From an uncultured Oscillospiraceae bacterium (GTDB taxonomy: Bacteria > Bacillota_A > Clostridia > Oscillospirales > Oscillospiraceae): a stretch of 24,057 nucleotides of DNA. Made by a program: the position numbers and the translations under genes. Numbering within the stretch: the first letter of the stretch is position 1; the number at the start of each line of letters is the position of its first letter. Under the pieces are notes generated by a model. It did no database searches. It saw only the letters and a list, made by a program, of their open reading frames with translations, and was not told the DNA's origin. The stretch covers positions 1 to 24,057 of the forward strand of contig CALWWO010000143.1 of the NCBI GenBank assembly GCA_944385265.1, read 5' to 3'. This document shows, in pieces, positions 6,905 to 16,070 of the stretch.

Positions 6905-6936
6905 CCCGGATGGCGTGAAATAACAAACCGTCCGGG
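6905..6936 (-). terminator. Intrinsic terminator of RNase P RNA
   Basis: A 9-bp stem with one G-U pair (6905-6913 with 6928-6936), followed on the minus strand by GTTTATTTTCC. A second small hairpin (GGCATG/CATGCC, 6942-6957) lies between it and the RNA 3' end. Placement 35 nt past the mature 3' end fits a processed precursor. Confidence 0.65.
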
Positions 6937-6970
6937 AAGATGGCATGAAAGCATGCCTGTAAAAGTAAGA

Positions 6971-7375
6971 TGAGTAAGCCTGTAAGCCGGATTCTGTCAT
7001 GGACAGCCATCTATCTAGGCTTACCGTTGCCGGTAAGCTCAAGCCACCTCCTAAGGACGGCCGGGCAAGCCTTAATGTCCTTCCACGGTGTTGCTCCGGA
7101 TAGAGTTTACAGCGTCGGACTGTCTCCAGCCGACGGGTGAGCTCTTACCTCGCCTTTCCACCCTTACCTCAGACGGTCCGATTAAACCACAGCGCCTTTA
7201 AAAACAGCAGGCAAAAGATTGACATGGTATCGACCTGAAAGAGGCGGTATATCTCTGTTGCACTTTTCCTGAAGTCGCCTTCGGCGGGCGTTACCCGTTA
7301 TCCTTGCCCTGCGGAGCCCGGACTTTCCTCACGCACAGCCTTTCGGCTTGTGCCCGCGACTGTCTGGCTTACTCA
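6971..7375 (-). ncRNA. rnpB: RNase P RNA, bacterial A-type
   Basis: The catalytic RNA that removes 5' leaders from precursor tRNAs, used with the RnpA protein (not in this window). The ends are set by a perfect 10-bp P1 helix: TGAGTAAGCC at the 5' end (7366-7375) and GGCTTACTCA at the 3' end (6971-6980). The universally conserved GAGGAAAGTCCGGGC (7316-7330) and ACAGAATCCGGCTTA (6983-6997) are both present, as are AAGTGCAACAGAGA and ATACCGCC in between. About 405 nt with an A-type (ancestral) layout, as in most Clostridia. The 5' end lies 7 nt past the -10 box of an excellent promoter (7382-7410), agreeing with the P1 boundary. Confidence 0.96.
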
Positions 7376-7381
7376 GCGCAT

Positions 7382-7410
7382 ATTTTACTACGTAAAAACA
7401 CGGCTGTCAA
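7382..7410 (-). promoter_or_regulatory. Promoter of RNase P RNA
   Basis: On the minus strand TTGACA (7405-7410) and TAAAAT (7382-7387) with a 17-nt spacer. Predicted start at about 7375 coincides with the first base of helix P1. Confidence 0.85.
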
Positions 7411-7461
7411 ATAACTGTGATAAATTATCATATAGCCGTTTCTGCGAATATAATATAAGGT

Positions 7462-7490
7462 TTGAAATATCAGGGAGATAAGGTTATAAT
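7462..7490 (+). promoter_or_regulatory. Promoter of the murD operon
   Basis: TTGAAA (7462-7467) and TATAAT (7485-7490) with a 17-nt spacer. It is divergent from the RNase P promoter, with about 50 bp between the two -35 boxes. Confidence 0.75.
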
Positions 7491-7521
7491 TGGTGAGGAA
7501 ATGCAAAGAAGAGGTGCTTAG

Positions 7522-8901
7522 ATGAAGTTAAAAGAATACCTTGAAACGATAAAGAATAAGAGAGTAGCTGTTATAGGCATAGGGGTGAGCAATACTCCTC
7601 TTATAAAATATTTGGCTGAAAACGGGATATCGGTCACGGCGCGCGACAAGTCGCCGCGCGAAAAGCTCGATGCAGTTGCAGTTGAGCTTGAGGCTTTGGG
7701 CGTGAAGCTGGTCCTTGGAGACGGATATCTTGAAGATCTTGATGAAGATATAATATTCAGAACGCCCGGACTGCGTCCCGATGTGCCGGAGATCGCTGCC
7801 GCCGTTAAAAAAGGCAGCGAGCTTACATCGGAGATGGAGCTGTTTTTCAAGGTGTGCCCATGCAAAATAGCCGGGGTCACCGGAAGCGACGGAAAGACCA
7901 CGACGACTACGGTCATATCCGAGCTTTTAAAGGCGGAGGGGTATACGGTTCATATCGGCGGGAACATAGGGCGTCCGCTTTTGTGCGAAGCGGACGATAT
8001 GGAGAAGGACGATATAGCCGTACTGGAGCTGTCCTCCTTCCAGCTTATGACGATGGATATGTCGCCTGATATCGCCGTCATAACAAATCTTGCGCCGAAC
8101 CATCTCGACGTACACAGAGATATGCGCGAGTATACCGAGGCAAAGATGAACATTTTCAAATATCAGGGGAAAGAGAATCTCCTCGTTTTAAACGCCGATA
8201 ACGATATCACCGCGTCGTTTGCCGGGATGGCAAGGGGCAGACTGTCGATGTTCAGCCGCAAAACGGCTGTCCAAAACGGCGCCTACTGTAAGGACGGCAA
8301 GATATATACCGTCCGAAACGGCGAGGCGGAGGAGATAATGGACGCCGGAGACATATTTATACCGGGCGATCACAATATAGAAAACTATCTTGCGGCGTTT
8401 TCAGCAGTGCGGGAGCTCGTATCGAGCGAGACGATGCGTAAAGTTGCGATGAGCTTTGCCGGAGTCGAACACAGGATAGAATTCGTGCGCGAGCTTAGGG
8501 GCGTAAAGTATTATAACGACTCTATAGCTTCGAGCCCGTCGAGAACGACGGCAGGCTTACGCTCTTTCTATAAAAAGGTGATCCTGATAGCCGGAGGCAA
8601 GGACAAGGGCGTGCCATTCGACTCGCTTGGCGGGGAGATAATAGAGCATGTCAAGATCTTAGTCGTTACGGGTCTCACGCGGCAGAAAATAAAAGAAGCC
8701 GTGGTGAACAACCCGAAGTACGGCGGCGAGCCTCGGATAATAGAGCGGGAGGATTTTAAAGAGGCGGTAGAAGCAGCGTCAGCCGCCGCTGAAAGCGGAG
8801 ATATCGTTATCCTTTCACCGGCGTGCACGTCGTTTGACAGGTTTAAGAACTTTATGGAACGCGGCGAATACTTTAAGGAAATAGTAAAGGGACTGAAATG
8901 A
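7522..8901 (+). CDS. murD: UDP-N-acetylmuramoyl-L-alanine--D-glutamate ligase
   Basis: 459 residues, the normal MurD length. It adds D-glutamate to UDP-MurNAc-L-Ala with ATP in the cytoplasmic phase of peptidoglycan synthesis. The N-terminal Rossmann-like domain (RVAVIGIGVSNTPLIKYL, about residues 14-31) is followed by the Mur ligase P-loop GVTGSDGKTT (about 118-127), the NLAPNHLDVH segment, HNIENYLAAFSAV, and the C-terminal YYNDSIASSPSRTTAGL and AGGKDKG motifs. ATG 7522 has AAGAGGTG upstream. The gene is not inside a dcw cluster (no mraY, ftsW or murG nearby). It overlaps the next gene by ATGA, so the two are co-translated. Its own promoter is at 7462-7490. Confidence 0.96.
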   Translation: MKLKEYLETIKNKRVAVIGIGVSNTPLIKYLAENGISVTARDKSPREKLDAVAVELEALGVKLVLGDGYLEDLDEDIIFRTPGLRPDVPEIAAAVKKGSELTSEMELFFKVCPCKIAGVTGSDGKTTTTTVISELLKAEGYTVHIGGNIGRPLLCEADDMEKDDIAVLELSSFQLMTMDMSPDIAVITNLAPNHLDVHRDMREYTEAKMNIFKYQGKENLLVLNADNDITASFAGMARGRLSMFSRKTAVQNGAYCKDGKIYTVRNGEAEEIMDAGDIFIPGDHNIENYLAAFSAVRELVSSETMRKVAMSFAGVEHRIEFVRELRGVKYYNDSIASSPSRTTAGLRSFYKKVILIAGGKDKGVPFDSLGGEIIEHVKILVVTGLTRQKIKEAVVNNPKYGGEPRIIEREDFKEAVEAASAAAESGDIVILSPACTSFDRFKNFMERGEYFKEIVKGLK

Positions 8902-10175
8902 TGGAAACAGAAGGATTATTGATATCCGACGAAATGTATGCTCTCGCGGACAAGGTGACAGAGGAGCTGTCGGAGAGATTCGATGAGATAGATAAAACGG
9001 CGCAGTACAACACGGCAAAGGTGCTCGCCGCGTTTAGAAATAACCGGGTGTCGGACTCTTGCTTTGCGGGGACGACGGGATACGGCTATGACGATAAAGG
9101 CAGAGAGACGCTTGACGCTATATACGCCGAGGTGTTCGGTGCGGAGGCGGCGCTCGTGCGGATAGGCTTTGTAAACGGCACGCATGCGATAACCGCGTCT
9201 CTGTTTGCGGCGGTAAAACCGGGGAATATCATGCTTGCGGCGACAGGACTGCCGTACGATACGCTTCAAAGCGCGATCGGGATATCGGGCGATTACCCCG
9301 GCTCGCTCAAATATTACGGCGTCGAGTACAGGCAGGCAGATCTGACGGAGGACGGGAAGCCGGACTACGAGAAAATAAGAGCGGAAGCGGCGGATAAACG
9401 CGTGAAAGCCGTTACAGTACAACGCTCTCGCGGATATTCCGGCAGGGACGCGTTTACAGTCGCGGAGATAGGGCGTATATGCGATATCGTACACGAGGTG
9501 AACCCCGACGCGGCTGTCATTGTGGACAACTGCTACGGCGAATTTACGGAGAAGCTCGAGCCGACACAGGTCGGAGCCGATCTCATTGCCGGCTCACTTA
9601 TAAAAAATCCCGGGGGAGGGCTTGCGCCGACAGGCGGATATATCGCCGGGCGGCGCGATCTCGTAGACGCGGCGGCGATGCGGCTTACGGCGCCCGGAAT
9701 AGGCGGCGAGTGCGGCTCGACGCTCGGCAACAACAGACTGCTGTTCCAGGGATTTTTCATGGCTCCTCATATCGTGGCGCAGGCGCTGAAGACGGCGGTG
9801 TTCTGTGCCGGAATGATGGAAAAGCTGGGGTACAGCTCATACCCGTCGTCGGCGGCGGAGAGATCTGATATAATACAGGTCATAGAGTTTGGAAATGAAG
9901 AGGCCCTCAAGCTGTTTTGCCGCGGGATACAGTCGGGCGCGCCGGTAGATTCGTTCGTTACGCCGGAGCCGTGGGATATGCCGGGATACGATTGCCAGGT
10001 CATAATGGCAGCCGGCGCTTTCGTGCAGGGCGCTTCGATAGAGCTGTCGGCTGACGGTCCTATGCGTCCTCCGTACAGGGCATTCTTGCAGGGCGGGCTT
10101 ACCTTTGAATCAGGAAAGCTCGGCGTGCTTATGGCGGCGGAGATGCTAAAAAACAGCGGGACAGGCAAAAAATAG
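8898..10175 (+). CDS. Methionine gamma-lyase family / aluminium-resistance-type PLP enzyme
   Basis: 425 residues, fold-type I PLP enzyme of the Met-gamma-lyase-like family (PF06838, often annotated 'aluminum resistance protein', YnbB in Bacillus). Recognised from the N-terminal FAGTTGYGYDDKGRETLDAI (about residues 56-75), RIGFVNGTHAI, VIVDNCYGEF with the ring-nitrogen aspartate near 210, and SLIKNPGGGLAPTGGYI containing the likely Schiff-base lysine K236. These enzymes are predicted to cleave C-S bonds of sulfur amino acids; true substrate and the aluminium link are poorly established. It begins at ATG 8898 inside the murD stop (ATGA). No regulatory signal of its own is seen. Confidence 0.88.
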   Translation: MMETEGLLISDEMYALADKVTEELSERFDEIDKTAQYNTAKVLAAFRNNRVSDSCFAGTTGYGYDDKGRETLDAIYAEVFGAEAALVRIGFVNGTHAITASLFAAVKPGNIMLAATGLPYDTLQSAIGISGDYPGSLKYYGVEYRQADLTEDGKPDYEKIRAEAADKRVKAVTVQRSRGYSGRDAFTVAEIGRICDIVHEVNPDAAVIVDNCYGEFTEKLEPTQVGADLIAGSLIKNPGGGLAPTGGYIAGRRDLVDAAAMRLTAPGIGGECGSTLGNNRLLFQGFFMAPHIVAQALKTAVFCAGMMEKLGYSSYPSSAAERSDIIQVIEFGNEEALKLFCRGIQSGAPVDSFVTPEPWDMPGYDCQVIMAAGAFVQGASIELSADGPMRPPYRAFLQGGLTFESGKLGVLMAAEMLKNSGTGKK

Positions 10176-10203
10176 AATAATCTGAATAGACTTAGCATAG
10201 AGG
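10175..10203 (+). promoter_or_regulatory. Sigma-E-like (mother-cell) promoter for yunB
   Basis: GAATAAT (10175-10181) and CATAGAGG (10196-10203) are separated by exactly 14 nt. They resemble the Bacillus sigma-E pattern kmATAtt-N14-CATACAnT, with most but not all positions matched. In Bacillus subtilis yunB belongs to the sigma-E regulon, so the location is apt. Identification by eye only. Confidence 0.4.
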
Positions 10204-10323
10204 GAGCGCCCCGTAAAAGACGCGCTCCGGCGCAAGTGCCGGTACTGCAAGTTCAAACTGCGGTGCGGCGTAGCGCCAGATTCCAATATGTTATAAAAGC
10301 TGCCGGCTTATATATGCGGCGGC
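10203..10323 (+). other. Hairpin-rich leader upstream of yunB
   Basis: Four small GC-rich stems in about 120 nt: 10203-10209/10222-10228 (GGAGCGC/GCGCTCC), 10227-10231/10238-10242 (CCGGC/GCCGG, sharing two bases with the first), 10267-10270/10274-10277 (GGCG/CGCC), and 10299-10305/10317-10323 (GCTGCCG/CGGCGGC with one G-U). None is followed by a T-run, so they are not terminators. The first would start close to the 5' end if the promoter at 10175-10203 is real. No small open reading frame with a good ribosome site was found here. Confidence 0.4.
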
Positions 10324-10346
10324 ATGGCGGTGAAATGGGGTGTTTT

Positions 10347-11021
10347 ATGCTGGGTCGTAAATTGCGTAGGAAATTCATATTCGCGAGATTTTACCGCGGA
10401 CCGGGGTTGAGCAGGAAAAAAGCGGCAAAGATCATGATTCCGCTGCTGCTGATAATAGCGGGCTGCGCAACAATAGTAATAAAGGTGACGCCGATGGTCA
10501 CTGAAATAGCGATAGCCGACGCGACCGACATAATACGCGATACGGCAAATGACGCCATAGTGGAGATAATGTCGACAGGAGATTACGATTATTCGCAGCT
10601 CGTCACGCTTGAAAAAGGCGCAAACGGCGAAGTAACGGCGCTTGACACCAATATGAAAAAGATAAACGTGCAGCAAACGGAGGTGGCAAGCAGGGTCCTC
10701 GATAATGTAGAGAGAATGGAAGAGGATATCGTGATAAAAATTCCGCTGGGCAATCTGACCGATATAGCGGTGCTCTCCGGCAGAGGACCTACGATAAACG
10801 TAAGGCTGCTCACGATAACAAGTGTGGATACGTCGTTTTCGAATGTGTTTACGGCGGCGGGAATAAATCAGACTCGCCATCAGATACTTATGAATGTAGA
10901 CGTTGAGGTGGGCATAATATTGCCGACGGGAACTACGACGGAGACGGTCACGATAGAAGTCGTCGTAGCGGAGACCGTTATAGTCGGAAGCGTCCCGGAG
11001 ACGTATACAGATTTTAAATAG
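10347..11021 (+). CDS. yunB: Sporulation protein YunB
   Basis: 224 residues from ATG 10347. A strongly basic N-terminus (LGRKLRRKF...SRKKAAK) is followed by one transmembrane helix (about residues 32-50) and an outer domain with the YunB core: ANDAIVEIMSTGDYDYSQLVTL, NMKKINVQQTEVA, IKIPLGNLTDIAVLSGRGP, and FSNVFTAAGINQTRHQI. In Bacillus the protein is made in the mother cell during sporulation; its exact role is unclear. I preferred ATG 10347 (GGGGTG 6 nt upstream) over the in-frame ATG 10335, whose GGCGG is only 4 nt away. A sigma-E-like promoter and a structured leader precede it. The following ligA has its own promoter. Confidence 0.88.
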   Translation: MLGRKLRRKFIFARFYRGPGLSRKKAAKIMIPLLLIIAGCATIVIKVTPMVTEIAIADATDIIRDTANDAIVEIMSTGDYDYSQLVTLEKGANGEVTALDTNMKKINVQQTEVASRVLDNVERMEEDIVIKIPLGNLTDIAVLSGRGPTINVRLLTITSVDTSFSNVFTAAGINQTRHQILMNVDVEVGIILPTGTTTETVTIEVVVAETVIVGSVPETYTDFK

Positions 11022-11030
11022 GATATAGGA

Positions 11031-11059
11031 TTGAAAGACAGGTCTTCCAAATTTATGAT
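11031..11059 (+). promoter_or_regulatory. Promoter of ligA
   Basis: TTGAAA (11031-11036) and TATGAT (11054-11059), spacer 17 nt, just after the yunB stop. The spacer contains a small dyad AAGAC-AG-GTCTT (11035-11046). The implied leader to the ligA ATG is about 110 nt and contains the RBS-masking stem at 11111-11177. Confidence 0.6.
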
Positions 11060-11110
11060 TTAACGCGCAGTTTTTCTTACACCCAATAGAGGCGACCGAA
11101 AAACATGGCA

Positions 11111-13157
<2,047 letters not shown>

Positions 13158-13170
13158 GGGGAGAGCGTGA

Positions 13171-13644
13171 GTGAACGGCTCGAACGGAAGAAAAACTGTG
13201 TACGCGGCTTTTGCGGCGTACACGGTTGTGATGCTGTATCTGCTATTTTTCCAAAGGTTATCGGCGTATGACCCGATACCGTATGACGAGTATGTCAGGC
13301 TGTATACGAATTTCACTCCGCTTAGGACGCTGGAGCGCTTTATATATCTGCTCACGGATTACCGGGAAATAGCTCCGCACTTTGCAAAAACGGCGTTTGT
13401 GAATCTTTTGGGAAATGTGCTGCTTTTTATACCGATAGGGCTGTTTTTGCCGTATATTTGGCGCGTACAACGCCATATATGGGCGTTTGTGCCGACGGCG
13501 CTTGCAGCCATATCGGCTATAGAGGCTATGCAGCTTGTCCTGCGGCTGGGAAGCTGCGATGTGGACGATGTGATACTTAATATGACCGGTGCTCTTGCCG
13601 GTTTTGCATTATCAAAAATAGTCAGAATAAAGTCGGAGGAGTGA
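13171..13644 (+). CDS. VanZ-like family membrane protein
   Basis: 157 residues with four predicted membrane helices (about residues 9-27, 74-95, 105-122 and 135-150). Family marks are NFTPLRTL, the NLLGNVLLFIPIGLFLP block and the SCDVDDVILNMTGALAGF C-terminal motif of the VanZ domain. The namesake gives low-level teicoplanin resistance, but most chromosomal members have no known role. Start GTG 13171 is preceded by GAGGGGAG with good spacing. It follows ligA closely and is probably co-transcribed. A weak stem covers its stop codon. Confidence 0.87.
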   Translation: MNGSNGRKTVYAAFAAYTVVMLYLLFFQRLSAYDPIPYDEYVRLYTNFTPLRTLERFIYLLTDYREIAPHFAKTAFVNLLGNVLLFIPIGLFLPYIWRVQRHIWAFVPTALAAISAIEAMQLVLRLGSCDVDDVILNMTGALAGFALSKIVRIKSEE

Positions 13645-13661
13645 CGTAGATCCATTCCTCC
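13635..13661 (+). terminator. Weak terminator-like stem after the VanZ-like gene
   Basis: GGAGGAGTG (13635-13643) pairs with CATTCCTCC (13653-13661) including one G-U, loop 9 nt, followed by TCTCTTT. It overlaps the stop codon. The T-run is broken, so it may be only partly effective. Confidence 0.4.
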
Positions 13662-13688
13662 TCTCTTTGCGAAAAAAGATGGGAGATA

Positions 13689-13717
13689 TTTACTTTTACA
13701 GGATTTGGTGATAATAT
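13689..13717 (+). promoter_or_regulatory. Candidate promoter of the prfA operon
   Basis: TTTACT (13689-13694) and TAATAT (13712-13717) with a 17-nt spacer and an extended -10 TG at 13709-13710. The region is AT-rich and other alignments are possible. Confidence 0.45.
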
Positions 13718-13753
13718 AACAAATTAGAAAATTGGGGATTAAGGAAGATAAAT

Positions 13754-14821
13754 ATGCTGGAGAAATTAAAAGCGATAGAGGAAAAATATATAGAGCTTGA
13801 GCAGAAAATGCAGCAGCCGGAGGTGTATACCGACCCGGCGCAGTACGCAAAGCTGGCGCGCGAACAGAAGGAGATAGCTCCGGTCGTAGAGGCGTACAGA
13901 AGATATGAAAAATGCTCAAATGCCGTAGAAGAGGCTAAAGAGCTGCTCGGCGATCCTGAGCTGAAGGACATGGCGCAGGAGGAGCTTGAGCAGAATAAGG
14001 CGGAGATGGAGAAAATAGAAGAGGAGATAAAGCTCCTGCTTCTCCCGCACGATCCGAACGACTCAAAAAACGTCATAATAGAGATCCGCGGCGGCGCCGG
14101 CGGGGAAGAGGCGGCGCTTTTCGCCTACAATCTGTACAGGATGTACACAATGTACGCGGAATCGAAGCACTGGAAATCGGAGATAGCGAGCATAAACGAA
14201 ACGGAGCTCGGAGGTATCAAGGAAGTCAGCTTTGTTATTGAAGGAGAAGGGGCGTATTCGCGGCTGAAATTTGAAAGCGGCGTACACCGTGTGCAGCGCG
14301 TTCCGGATACCGAGGCGTCAGGGCGTATCCATACCTCGACGGTGACGGTAGCCGTGCTTCCGGAAATGGAAGAAGTAGATTTTGAGATAAATCCCGCGGA
14401 TTTGCAGATAGATACGTTTAGATCGTCCGGAGCGGGCGGTCAGCATGTCAACAAGACTGAATCAGCCATCCGCATAACTCACCTTCCGACGGGAACGGTG
14501 GTCGAGTGCCAGGATGAGCGCAGCCAGCATAAAAACCGCGAGCGCGCGATGAAAATACTCGTCTCAAGGCTTTATGAGGCGGAGCAGCAGAAGCAGAACG
14601 CGGCATATGCGGCGCAGCGCAAAAGCCAGGTGGGTACCGGCGACAGGTCGGAGCGTATAAGGACGTATAACTATCCGCAGGGAAGAGTGACCGACCACAG
14701 GATAGGACTTACGCTGTATAAGCTGGAGCAGGTATTAAACGGCGATCTCGATGAAATCATAGACGCGCTTGTAACGGCGGATCAGGCGGAAAAGCTCCGC
14801 GTATCGGAGGAAGAGATGTGA
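13754..14821 (+). CDS. prfA: Peptide chain release factor 1
   Basis: 355 residues, full length. It reads UAA and UAG stop codons in the ribosomal A site and triggers peptide release. The N-terminal coiled-coil domain (about 1-100) precedes the [13 protein letters not shown] block (112-124), the PxT stop-codon recognition tripeptide PDT (184-186), and the catalytic GGQ (228-230) within [17 protein letters not shown]1 rather than RF2 is supported by PxT instead of SPF. AAGGAAG precedes ATG 13754. The stop overlaps the next start by GTGA. The usual partner prmC, which methylates the GGQ glutamine, is not adjacent; its place is taken by tsaC. Confidence 0.97.
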   Translation: MLEKLKAIEEKYIELEQKMQQPEVYTDPAQYAKLAREQKEIAPVVEAYRRYEKCSNAVEEAKELLGDPELKDMAQEELEQNKAEMEKIEEEIKLLLLPHDPNDSKNVIIEIRGGAGGEEAALFAYNLYRMYTMYAESKHWKSEIASINETELGGIKEVSFVIEGEGAYSRLKFESGVHRVQRVPDTEASGRIHTSTVTVAVLPEMEEVDFEINPADLQIDTFRSSGAGGQHVNKTESAIRITHLPTGTVVECQDERSQHKNRERAMKILVSRLYEAEQQKQNAAYAAQRKSQVGTGDRSERIRTYNYPQGRVTDHRIGLTLYKLEQVLNGDLDEIIDALVTADQAEKLRVSEEEM

Positions 14822-15444
14822 AAACGGAAATTTTGACGGAGGATGTCAGCAGGGCTGCCGAGGTCATAAAAAACGGCGGACTCGCCGTCGTGCCAACGGA
14901 GACGGTCTATGGGCTTGCCGCAAACGCGTTTGACGGGGCGGCGGTCATGAAAATATACGAGGTCAAGGGAAGACCTGAGACAAAACCGATAAGCGTGCTC
15001 ATATCCGGCATGGAGGACGTGGAGAAGGTCGCGTACGATATCCCGGAAGAGGCGTATGTGCTGGCTGAAAAATTTTGGCCCGGACCGCTTACGATGATAC
15101 TTAAAAAGCGCGATGCGATACCTGATATCGTTACTGCCGGCGGAGATACGATAGGGGTGAGATGCCCGGACCATGAGAAGACGCTGGAGATAATAAGGCT
15201 TGTGAAAACGCCGCTTGCGGCTCCCTCTGCAAACATTTCGGGGCAGCCGAGCCCAAAAAACGTAGCTCGGGCGCTTGAATATTTTGACGGCAGGATAGAG
15301 TGCGCCGTAGACGGCGGGGAATGTACCGTCGGTGTGGAGTCCACTATCGTGGATATGACGCAAAAGCCATTCAGGATTTTGAGAGAGGGAGGGCTTTCGG
15401 CGGAGACGATAAAAAGAGAGACCGGTATAGAAACGGTGAAGTGA
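14818..15444 (+). CDS. tsaC: L-threonylcarbamoyladenylate synthase (YrdC/Sua5 family)
   Basis: 208 residues, so it has the YrdC domain without the extra C-terminal Sua5 domain. It makes threonylcarbamoyl-AMP from threonine, bicarbonate and ATP, for the t6A37 modification of ANN-decoding tRNAs. Visible motifs are [19 protein letters not shown] (residues 20-38), the KGRP signature (50-53), [16 protein letters not shown] and [12 protein letters not shown]. The GTG start at 14818 overlaps the prfA stop (GTGA), so it is translationally coupled to prfA, an arrangement also seen as prfA-prmC-tsaC in other Firmicutes but here lacking prmC. Confidence 0.94.
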   Translation: MKTEILTEDVSRAAEVIKNGGLAVVPTETVYGLAANAFDGAAVMKIYEVKGRPETKPISVLISGMEDVEKVAYDIPEEAYVLAEKFWPGPLTMILKKRDAIPDIVTAGGDTIGVRCPDHEKTLEIIRLVKTPLAAPSANISGQPSPKNVARALEYFDGRIECAVDGGECTVGVESTIVDMTQKPFRILREGGLSAETIKRETGIETVK

Positions 15445-15474
15445 TCACAGCAAAGCCAAGGTACGGAGGACGTC

Positions 15475-16068
15475 ATGTTTGTTATAGGCATAACCGGCGG
15501 GACAGGAGCGGGAAAAAGCACGCTGCTCAGCGTTCTGCGGGATAAAAACGCATATATAATCGACTGCGACGTCGTTTATCATGAGCTGCTCCACAATTCC
15601 AGAGAGATGAATGAAAAGCTCAGAAAAGAATTTCCGTCAGCTTATACAGGCGGAAAGCTCGATACAAAGGCTCTGGGAGGCGTAGTGTTCGGCGACGAAA
15701 CCGCGCTTGCGCGCCTAAAGGGCATCACGCATCCGTGCGTGGTCGAGCGCGTGAAAGAGCTGCTCGCCGACGAGGCGGCAAAGGGGACGAGCCTTGCCGC
15801 AATAGACGCATATGGGCTTAATGAAAGCGGACTTGATAAGATATGCGACATAACAGTCGCCGTCACGGCGCCTGAGGAAATGCGCGTTCGCCGGATAATG
15901 GAGCGCGACGGTATAGATGAGGAATACGCGCTCCGGCGGATACGCGCGCAAAAACAGGATGATGAATATGCGGCTGAATGCGATGTAGAGCTTGCAAACG
16001 ATTTTGCAAGCAAAGAAGAATTCGAAAATAAATGCCGGGATGTTATAGAAAATATATTGGAGGTATAG
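15475..16068 (+). CDS. coaE: Dephospho-CoA kinase
   Basis: 197 residues. The enzyme phosphorylates the 3'-OH of dephospho-CoA, the last step of coenzyme A synthesis. The P-loop GTGAGKST (residues 9-16) and the following IIDCDVVYHELL acceptor-site segment, the EEMRVRRIMERDG lid region and the RIRAQ stretch fit CoaE. The usual 'DVPLL' segment is replaced by AIDAYGLNESGLD, a mild variation. ATG 15475 has GGAGGACGTC upstream. It lies 30 nt after tsaC and 2 nt before the aminopeptidase, so it is in the same operon. Confidence 0.88.
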   Translation: MFVIGITGGTGAGKSTLLSVLRDKNAYIIDCDVVYHELLHNSREMNEKLRKEFPSAYTGGKLDTKALGGVVFGDETALARLKGITHPCVVERVKELLADEAAKGTSLAAIDAYGLNESGLDKICDITVAVTAPEEMRVRRIMERDGIDEEYALRRIRAQKQDDEYAAECDVELANDFASKEEFENKCRDVIENILEV

Positions 16069-16070
16069 AA

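Noticed and set aside
8916..9494. A 192-codon open frame opposite the methionine gamma-lyase gene
   Set aside because: Arg-rich mirror frame of a clear PLP enzyme, without start signals.
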